A stretch of DNA of 36,130 bases, taken from positions 1 through 36,130 of the forward strand of contig CADCCO010000012.1 of assembly GCA_902799965.1 (NCBI GenBank), read 5' to 3'. Below are positions 30,862-36,130 of this stretch, piece after piece. Every line of letters begins with the position of its first letter. Within the stretch, counting starts at the first letter, position 1. The notes below the pieces were generated by a model. It did no database searches, was not told where the DNA came from, and was given only the letters and a program-made list of their open reading frames with translations. Position numbers and translations under genes: made by a program. The DNA is from an uncultured Spirochaetaceae bacterium. Lineage in GTDB: Bacteria; Spirochaetota; Spirochaetia; Treponematales; Treponemataceae.

Positions 30862-32424
30862 CTATTTGTCCTCTTCCGTCAAAATTTCGCTGGCGGGAAC
30901 CATGACCTTTTTGTTGTAGCAAGTGAACATATTGTCAACCGCGGCGGGCTTTGTTCCCTGCGTCAAGAGACTTACAAGCGGAACGATGGCCAAGCCCGAC
31001 AACATGCAAAAGGCGCCGGAATAAATCGGATTCTTAAATATGAAATTCAAGAAATCTCCGGACATTTTTATCACCCCAAGCGACTTGAACAGCTGGATTA
31101 CTTCCATTGTAGTGGCAAAGCAGAACGACGCGCAAACGGCGGCTTTGCTTGTCTTTTTCCAGTAAAGGCCGTAAAGGAAGGGCGCCAAGAAGGCGCCGCT
31201 CAAAGCGCCCCAGCTTATGCCCATCAATTGCGCGATGAAAGTGACGCGGCTCTTTGCCTGGACAATCGCGATGACTGCGGAAAGAACGATGAAAACCGCG
31301 ACAAAAAAGCGCATCATAAGCATATTGCCTTTTTCGGTGTTTCGCTTGTTCTTAATCTCGCCGATAAAGTCCAGCGTAAGCGTGGAGCTTGAAGTAAGAA
31401 CCAACGAAGAAAGCGTTGACATCGAAGCCGACAAAACCAAAATCAAGACGACGCCGATCAAAACGTCGCCAAGGTTAGAAAGCATGTTGGGAACGATTGA
31501 GTCAAAGCCCTGCGCCTTTACGGATTCAGCCGTGGCGAACAAGCGTCCAAAGCCGCCCAAAAAGTAGCAGCCGCCCGCGACGACAACCGCGAAGGCAGTG
31601 GAAATCACCGTTCCGATTTTAATCGACTCCTCGTTTTTAATCGCGTAGAATTTTCCGACCATTTGCGGAAGCCCCCACGTTCCGAGCGAAGTCAAAATCA
31701 CGACCACCAGCAAGTAAAGCGGATCCGGCCCAAAGAAAGAAACATAAGCGCCCTTCATTACTGGCGACTCAATCTCGCTCATAAGCGCGAGGCTTTTCAT
31801 AAAGCCGCCGTTTTGCGAAAGAACCGCAAGGATGACCGCGACGATTCCGGCCAGCATTACAAGGCCCTGGATAAAGTCGTTGACGGCGGTGGCCATGTAG
31901 CCTCCGACGATTACGTAAATCGCGGTAAGAAGCGCCATGACGACGACGCAAACTGCGTAGTCAACGTTAAAGGCCATCTTAAAAAGGCGCGAAAGTCCGT
32001 TGAACAAAGAAGCCGTATAAGGAATCAAAAAGAAAAAAGTTATCGCGCTTGAGGCGACCTTAATTTTTTCCGAGGCAAAGCGGCGGCCAAAAAAATCGGG
32101 CATGGTCTTTGAGTCCAAAAACCGCGTCATGATTCTTGTTCGTCTTCCCAAAATCGCCCAGGCTAAAAGCGAGCCGATAAAGGCGTTTCCCAAACCGATC
32201 CATGTGGAGGCGACGCCAAAGTTCCATCCAAACTGGCCGGCGTAGCCTACAAAGATTACCGCTGAAAAATACGAAGTTCCGTAAGCGAAAGCCGTAAGCC
32301 AAGGGCCGACCTTGCGGCCTCCCAAAACATAGCCGGTAACGTCGGAAGCGGCGGCGCGGCATTTTAGGCCCACAATGATGAAGACCGCAAAAAAGACCGC
32401 GATCAAAAACAATTTGATGAACAT
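30862..32424 (-). CDS. Sodium:solute symporter (SSF family)
   Basis: A 520-residue inner-membrane protein with about 13 hydrophobic segments. The N-terminus (GYVLGGRKVGPWLTAFAYGTSYFS) and the helix 5-6 region (AIYVIVGGYMATAVNDFIQG) are the classical SSF signatures, and SASMSTLSSLVLTSSSTLTLDF carries the sodium-site serines. Members import proline, pantothenate, sugars or other solutes with Na+. The length and GGYMA-TDFIQG pattern sit nearest the proline/pantothenate group, but the substrate is not certain. The ribosome site is AAGGAG. Its end lies against the fliS promoter. Confidence 0.9.
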   Translation of the reverse strand: MFIKLFLIAVFFAVFIIVGLKCRAAASDVTGYVLGGRKVGPWLTAFAYGTSYFSAVIFVGYAGQFGWNFGVASTWIGLGNAFIGSLLAWAILGRRTRIMTRFLDSKTMPDFFGRRFASEKIKVASSAITFFFLIPYTASLFNGLSRLFKMAFNVDYAVCVVVMALLTAIYVIVGGYMATAVNDFIQGLVMLAGIVAVILAVLSQNGGFMKSLALMSEIESPVMKGAYVSFFGPDPLYLLVVVILTSLGTWGLPQMVGKFYAIKNEESIKIGTVISTAFAVVVAGGCYFLGGFGRLFATAESVKAQGFDSIVPNMLSNLGDVLIGVVLILVLSASMSTLSSLVLTSSSTLTLDFIGEIKNKRNTEKGNMLMMRFFVAVFIVLSAVIAIVQAKSRVTFIAQLMGISWGALSGAFLAPFLYGLYWKKTSKAAVCASFCFATTMEVIQLFKSLGVIKMSGDFLNFIFKNPIYSGAFCMLSGLAIVPLVSLLTQGTKPAAVDNMFTCYNKKVMVPASEILTEEDK

Positions 32425-32454
32425 TTTTTCTCCTTAAATTTATAAAAATGCAAA

Positions 32455-32473
32455 TGCCGGCGCAAGACCGGCA
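32455..32473. other. Hairpin between TIGR03545 gene and the symporter gene
   Basis: TGCCGG (32455-32460) pairs with CCGGCA (32468-32473) around seven bases. It may weaken read-through from the TIGR03545 gene or serve in mRNA processing; it lacks a proper T tract. Confidence 0.4.
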
Positions 32474-32478
32474 ATCAT

Positions 32479-34638
32479 TTAAAACAATTTATTCAATACG
32501 CCGCCAAGCGTCCCGCCGACAGCGTCGCCAGCCGCTCCGCCAAGCGCGCCGGCCGCCTGCTTTTCAAGCATTTTTTGCAGCTCGGCCTTTTTGGAATTGA
32601 GCTGCTTGTTAATCGCGTCCATGTTAAGGCTTTGCGCGTTGATTCCGTTTTCCAAATTAATGAACTCGGAAATCTTGTCGGTAACGCCGCCGGTCTGCTC
32701 TCCAAGCAGCGCGGAGATTTGCGACTTGGCCTCGCCTATCAAAACCGCAAGCTCTTTGTTGACCACGTTCTTCAGGATCGCGTTGAACTGCTTGTCCAAG
32801 TCGGTTTTAAGCTTGAGCGAAAGCTGGCGCTCTGCGTCAATGGAAATTTCAGCGCCGACAGACAAGCGGTCAATCGCGCCAAGCGCGGCGGTGTAAAAGC
32901 GGTAAGCAATGGCCGGCTCAAATTTTTCGGAGCCAAGCTTTAGCGCCCGCATGTCGAGCGTCGCGCCGATTGAAACCGCGCCGGTCAAGTCCATCGTTCC
33001 TTTGGCGGAAATAGTCGTGTTCGAGCCAAGCGTCAAGTAAGGGCTTTCAAAAGAAAGCGGATAATTGTTTCCCGAATAGTCGGCGGCCACAAGCGGGTTC
33101 TTTGTGTCGCTGCGCGCGTCGACGACAATGTTCGCCTTGTGAGTCCGCTTTCCGCCCTCGTCGTAGGAGCCGGTCAAAGTCGCGGGCTTTCCGCGCTTGT
33201 CCATGTCGTTTGAAATTTCCAAGCCCTGCGCGTCAACGCCGAATCCGCTAAAGGCAATCCTTTCTATTAAGAAGCGCGGAACGTTGTCGCGCTTGTACCA
33301 AACGTCAACGCCGGGAAGGCGGGCGTGGCGCTTTTGCGTTTTGGCCGCCTTCTTTTGCTTTTCCTTGGCGCTGCCCGACGAAGACTGCTTGGCCGTCATC
33401 GCCGCGTCTATCGCCTTTGAAACGTAAGGATAATAATCGCCGCAAACGGCGTAGAGCGCGCCGTAAAAGGCGTTGCTCAAAATTTTCGTTCCCGTGTCCA
33501 GCCTGAACGAAGTTATTTTCTTCAACTGCGCGTTGGCCAATTCAGTGTCGGCCTTGACGGCGGCCTGGACTTGGCGCGAGATTTGGCGGACGCTTTCTCC
33601 GTCAGTCTTAACGTCGTTGACCACGCCTTTGACGGCAGCGGTGACGGACTTGCTTTTTTCAAGAGCGCTCGTGATTTCCGTAATCGCGTTCTTAATCGCG
33701 ATGGGGTCGTTGACCTTTGACCAATCCTTGTTGACAAGCGACTGAACGCTGCCGGAAAAATCTTCGACTTGCTTTTTAATCTCTTCGGGCTTGTTCTTCC
33801 ATTTTTCAACGGAAGCCTCAACTTGCGACTGAACTTCCTTAGCCAAAGCCGGCGACTTTAAGTTGGACTGAAGGTTCTTTATCATGTTCTCAGGATTGTA
33901 TTCGGCAAAGGCCGCCTCGATAGAATCCTTGGCCGCGTTGAGCGCCGCGTCTTTCTTTTGATTTGCCGCGGCCACGGCTTTTTTAACGTAAGGGTTGGAT
34001 TTTTTTGCGACGGCGGGAAGCTCGCCGGAATATTTTCTGTCGGTGCCGATTTGAAGGCCGGTCACTTCGATGTTTTGCGCGTCAAATTTTCCGCGCAGAG
34101 CTTCCGTCAAGTTGAACTTGATTTCGGTCTTGTCGATTTCAAAAAGGTTTTTCATCGGCTCGTTGGCGTTGGCCTGCTGCAAGCCGTTTACGGTAATCGT
34201 GGCCTTTAAGATTTGCACGTTGACGCGCGCGATGTCAGTGCGGGCGCCGAATATTTTTTGCATTCCCATTGTCATGCCTTTTTTGACGATGGGATTCTTG
34301 AACACAATTACGGCAAGGACGACGGCGGCGATGAAGGACGCGACAGCAATAAAGGGAACGAATTTAAATGAGCCCTTGTTTTTCTTGACATCCTTGGCGA
34401 TGGCCTTGAGCCGCTTGAAGTCCGCCTTTGGAATCATCGTGTCCAAGGGGATGCGGACAGTTCCGGCTTTGGCGGGATTGTCCTTGAACAAAGACTTGAC
34501 CAAAGCCAAGTCGCTTGAAATGTAAATTTTCTTGTAAAGAGTTTTTTCGATTTTGTCCGCGCGGTAAACTTTTTTTAGAAGGCCCGGAAGTTTTTTGGCG
34601 GGATACTGCTTGGGTCCCTTGTCAACTGTCTTTGCCAT
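32479..34638 (-). CDS. TIGR03545-family envelope protein, AsmA-like architecture
   Basis: A 719-residue protein. A cytoplasmic N-terminus (1-91) precedes one membrane helix (92-113). It is followed by an AsmA-like beta segment: VNVQILKATITVNGLQQAN, FEIDKTEIKFNLTEALRGKFDAQNIEVTGLQIG, given here in two parts. The centre (about 220-440) is a long Lys/Ala/Glu-rich helical region, and 470-610 is again strand-rich. It ends with a Gly/Ala/Leu-rich amphipathic tail. TIGR03545 is, as I recall, an uncharacterised family limited to bacteria with outer membranes and paired with TIGR03546, which is encoded two bases upstream here. The ribosome site is GAGGAG. The AsmA resemblance is my inference. Confidence 0.8.
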   Translation of the reverse strand: MAKTVDKGPKQYPAKKLPGLLKKVYRADKIEKTLYKKIYISSDLALVKSLFKDNPAKAGTVRIPLDTMIPKADFKRLKAIAKDVKKNKGSFKFVPFIAVASFIAAVVLAVIVFKNPIVKKGMTMGMQKIFGARTDIARVNVQILKATITVNGLQQANANEPMKNLFEIDKTEIKFNLTEALRGKFDAQNIEVTGLQIGTDRKYSGELPAVAKKSNPYVKKAVAAANQKKDAALNAAKDSIEAAFAEYNPENMIKNLQSNLKSPALAKEVQSQVEASVEKWKNKPEEIKKQVEDFSGSVQSLVNKDWSKVNDPIAIKNAITEITSALEKSKSVTAAVKGVVNDVKTDGESVRQISRQVQAAVKADTELANAQLKKITSFRLDTGTKILSNAFYGALYAVCGDYYPYVSKAIDAAMTAKQSSSGSAKEKQKKAAKTQKRHARLPGVDVWYKRDNVPRFLIERIAFSGFGVDAQGLEISNDMDKRGKPATLTGSYDEGGKRTHKANIVVDARSDTKNPLVAADYSGNNYPLSFESPYLTLGSNTTISAKGTMDLTGAVSIGATLDMRALKLGSEKFEPAIAYRFYTAALGAIDRLSVGAEISIDAERQLSLKLKTDLDKQFNAILKNVVNKELAVLIGEAKSQISALLGEQTGGVTDKISEFINLENGINAQSLNMDAINKQLNSKKAELQKMLEKQAAGALGGAAGDAVGGTLGGVLNKLF

Positions 34639-34640
34639 GA

Positions 34641-35156
34641 TTAGAACTTCTCCTCAAAAGCTTCAAAGATTTTTCCAATTACAGGAAGGCCTTGCGCGGC
34701 CTTGTAAAGCGGCGACTTGATAAAGCCCGGCGCCACTTTTGCCCGCCAAAATTTCACGAAGAAAATTCCAAAAAAGAAGAACGGAGCGTAAAGCAAAAGG
34801 CTGAACAAAAAGCTTCCCATAACAATAGTGTTGTTGAACTTTGTGAAGCCAACAAAGGGGATGTCGACCAAAAAGCCAAAGAGGCCTTCAAGCGGCTTTA
34901 GCGTCAAAACCGCGTATCCAATCGTTCCAAAAAGAGGGTCAAGCATCCACGCGAAATACGAAACGACCAGAGCGGTCAGCAAGTACGTCGGCTTGTTGAT
35001 TCTAACGAACAGAAAGAAAACAAAAATCAAATACCAAAGCGCGTTGTCCTTTGGCATAAGTCCCAACATAACACCCAGCGCCAAAGCGTGCGCGATTTCC
35101 GCCGGATTATGGTTGGCGTTAAGCGCCTTAAAAAGACTAGATATCCACTTTAACAT
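34641..35156 (-). CDS. TIGR03546-family small membrane protein
   Basis: A 171-residue protein with about four hydrophobic segments between residues 20 and 140. The N-terminal part (NPAEIAHALALGVMLGLMP, then RINKPTYLLTALVVSY and WMLDPLFG) resembles the DUF2062 pattern of small membrane proteins. TIGR03546 proteins are uncharacterised and occur beside TIGR03545. The ATG at 35156 follows GGAGG by five bases; a longer reading frame back to 35234 is rejected because that stretch holds the promoter. The two genes form one transcript. Confidence 0.82.
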   Translation of the reverse strand: MLKWISSLFKALNANHNPAEIAHALALGVMLGLMPKDNALWYLIFVFFLFVRINKPTYLLTALVVSYFAWMLDPLFGTIGYAVLTLKPLEGLFGFLVDIPFVGFTKFNNTIVMGSFLFSLLLYAPFFFFGIFFVKFWRAKVAPGFIKSPLYKAAQGLPVIGKIFEAFEEKF

Positions 35157-35205
35157 TTTTTCCTCCGTTTTTCGGAACGTTTTGTGAAAGGTTAAATAAT
35201 AGAAT

Positions 35206-35234
35206 ATTTTAGCGCGAATTCGCATTTTTTTCAA
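35206..35234 (-). promoter_or_regulatory. Promoter of the TIGR03546-TIGR03545 operon
   Basis: Minus strand -35 TTGAAA (35234-35229), 17-base spacer, -10 TAAAAT (35211-35206), leader of about 44 nt with GGAGG. The spacer contains the perfect palindrome GCGAATTCGC (35214-35223), a possible operator. Confidence 0.6.
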
Positions 35235-35272
35235 TGAATTTTTTGCGGGGGAAAAAAAACTTCGTCAAGCGT

Positions 35273-35290
35273 ATTGCAAGATTATTGCAA
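35273..35290 (+). promoter_or_regulatory. Tandem ATTGCAA repeats upstream of the DUF3800 promoter
   Basis: ATTGCAA occurs at 35273-35279 and 35284-35290, eleven bases apart, one helical turn. They lie about 14 bases upstream of the -35 box, a usual place for an activator or repressor. Confidence 0.35.
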
Positions 35291-35303
35291 ATGAAAAAAC
35301 ATA

Positions 35304-35331
35304 TTGACAAAACAACAATCTCATGTATAAT
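35304..35331 (+). promoter_or_regulatory. Strong promoter of the DUF3800 leader RNA
   Basis: Both boxes match consensus exactly: TTGACA (35304-35309) and TATAAT (35326-35331), with a 16-base spacer. Transcription should begin near 35338-35340. Confidence 0.8.
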
Positions 35332-35339
35332 AATAATTG

Positions 35340-35398
35340 GGCTGGTTGAAAAACCTCGGTCCACCTAAACGGCGTGGGGATCCCGCGCCATTTTTTTT
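35340..35398 (+). ncRNA. Structured leader RNA ahead of the DUF3800 gene
   Basis: About 59 nt between a consensus promoter and a terminator. It begins with a GGTT/AACC hairpin closed by a GAAA tetraloop (35344-35355), then a single-stranded-looking TCGGTCCACCTAAAC, then the terminator hairpin. The segment TCCAC (35360-35364) can pair with GTGGG (35374-35378), the left terminator arm, so an alternative fold is possible. Comparative work has reported several conserved 'DUF3800' RNA motifs upstream of genes of this family; this leader may be one of them or a new one. Its function is unknown. Confidence 0.6.
35371..35398 (+). terminator. Intrinsic terminator before the DUF3800 gene
   Basis: GGCGTGGG (35371-35378) pairs with CCCGCGCC (35382-35389) around the loop GAT, with one T-G wobble, followed by A and eight Ts (35391-35398). 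Only read-through should reach the downstream gene. Confidence 0.85.
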
Positions 35399-35425
35399 AC
35401 CCTGCAAAAATCGGAGCGGCTCGTT

Positions 35426-36106
35426 TTGGTAGAAAACACTCTAAGTTGCTTCATAGACGAGGCCGGAGATTTTGGCGGCTATGAAGCGCATTCTCCTTAC
35501 TACATTGTTTCCGTCATAACCCATGAGCAAGCGGACTCCATACAAGCTGAAATAAATGGCTTGGAAAAATATTTGGCTTCGCTTGGCTATGCCCATCACG
35601 CGATACACACGGCGCCACTTATACGACGGGAGGGCGATTACAAATACCTTGACATTGAACTTAGGAAGAAACTTTTCAACTTGCTCTTTAGGTTCACAAG
35701 AAAATGTCCGCTTCATTTTTTTGCGGCTCAAATAAAAAAATCTGAATGCGCCGACTCCGACATTCTTGAAGCGAAAATTACAAAAGAAATAAAAGCGCAA
35801 CTAGAAAAGCGCGTCGATTATTGGCATTCTTTTGACAAAATCATCATTTACTATGACAATGGCCAAAAGCCGTTAAAGCGCATTTTAAACATTCTGTTCA
35901 ACACAATGTTCGCGAATGTTGAGGTAAGAAAAATCAGTCCCGTGGATTACAAGCTTTTTCAAGTCGCCGATTTAATTTGCACTTTGGAACACATAAAAGC
36001 CAAAATTGACATTGGACAATTTTCCAACTCAGAGAAAGAATTCTTTAGTTCTCCCCATCTGTTCAAAAAAGACTACTGGCGAAAACTTAGCGCGCAAAGA
36101 ATGTAA
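35426..36106 (+). CDS. DUF3800 domain protein
   Basis: A 226-residue cytoplasmic protein. The family marks are visible: an N-terminal strand CFIDEAGDFGG (about residues 8-18), a central IIYYDNGQKPL (about 145-155) and a C-terminal FQVADLICTLEH (about 184-195) carrying the QxxD pattern. The scattered conserved acids look like a metal-dependent nuclease site, and an RNase H-like fold has been suggested for the family, but activity is not established. Translation starts at TTG (35426) behind CGGAG nine or so bases upstream, a weak arrangement. No other phage or defence gene is in view. The gene lies behind a short structured RNA and a terminator, so expression depends on read-through. Confidence 0.82.
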   Translation: MVENTLSCFIDEAGDFGGYEAHSPYYIVSVITHEQADSIQAEINGLEKYLASLGYAHHAIHTAPLIRREGDYKYLDIELRKKLFNLLFRFTRKCPLHFFAAQIKKSECADSDILEAKITKEIKAQLEKRVDYWHSFDKIIIYYDNGQKPLKRILNILFNTMFANVEVRKISPVDYKLFQVADLICTLEHIKAKIDIGQFSNSEKEFFSSPHLFKKDYWRKLSAQRM

Positions 36107-36130
36107 GATAAATAAAAAAAACGGCGGCCT

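Noticed and set aside
31351-31358. Further GCCGATAA sigma-28 -10 motif
   Set aside because: It lies inside the symporter gene, on the opposite strand, without a TAAA box 11 bases upstream.
35157-35234. Longer N-terminus for the TIGR03546 protein
   Set aside because: The extension covers the -10 and -35 boxes, whereas the ATG at 35156 has a GGAGG site at the proper distance.

Overview
The window looks like chromosomal DNA of a Treponema-like spirochete. The evidence is a fliS/flgN-type flagellar chaperone pair with a sigma-28-like promoter, lax lipoboxes, the infA/dksA/dnaJ-like neighbourhood I remember from treponemes, the paired TIGR03545/TIGR03546 families, and a full MoxR/Bat aerotolerance-type cluster. 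Base composition is moderate and codon use looks uniform, so most of the window is vertically inherited core. The exception is the right end, where a DUF3800 gene follows a strong promoter, a short structured RNA and an intrinsic terminator.

Layout: (1) 1-7422: start of a DHH phosphoesterase gene on the minus strand, then rightward genes for a Bax inhibitor-1 family membrane protein, a CrtI-like FAD oxidoreductase, a Gld-type ABC system (ATPase, fused permease/auxiliary protein, DUF4340 protein) and an exported amphipathic-helix protein. (2) 7434-13245: an AICAR-transformylase-only PurH, an endonuclease/exonuclease/phosphatase lipoprotein, a ~210-nt transcript with two mini-ORFs and a terminator, an unknown gene with a sigma-28 promoter, and a coupled aminotransferase/solute-binding lipoprotein pair. 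(3) 13351-20724: MoxR, DUF58, a membrane-anchored linker protein, BatA, a BatB/BatC fusion, a BatD/BatE-like fusion and Smr, mostly overlapping as ATGA. (4) 20743-26068: a DnaJ-domain membrane protein, infA, a DksA/TraR zinc-finger protein, and a leftward signalling operon (two-receiver regulator, soluble hybrid kinase, PHP phosphatase). (5) 26127-28319: DJ-1, MntP, LspA and a small membrane protein. (6) 28394-35156, all leftward: NCS2 purine permease, FlgN, FliS, sodium:solute symporter, TIGR03545 and TIGR03546. (7) 35273-36106: the DUF3800 unit.

Regulation: promoters of the TTGAMA-17-TAAAAT type are easy to see. In six cases the -10 box lies only 6-8 nt from the start codon and no Shine-Dalgarno can fit, so these genes are probably read from leaderless mRNAs. 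Genes with longer leaders carry ordinary GGAGG-type sites. Two promoters match the sigma-28 pattern TAAA-...-N11-CCGATAA. One serves fliS/flgN and the other an unrecognised 128-residue protein, which places that protein in the late motility regulon by inference.

The most interesting objects are the DUF3800 gene with its structured leader RNA (laid out like a type III toxin-antitoxin locus), the mini-ORF transcript at 9922-10130, the sigma-28-controlled orphan gene, and the leaderless gene set. All functional calls rest on reading motifs by eye; no database search was run.
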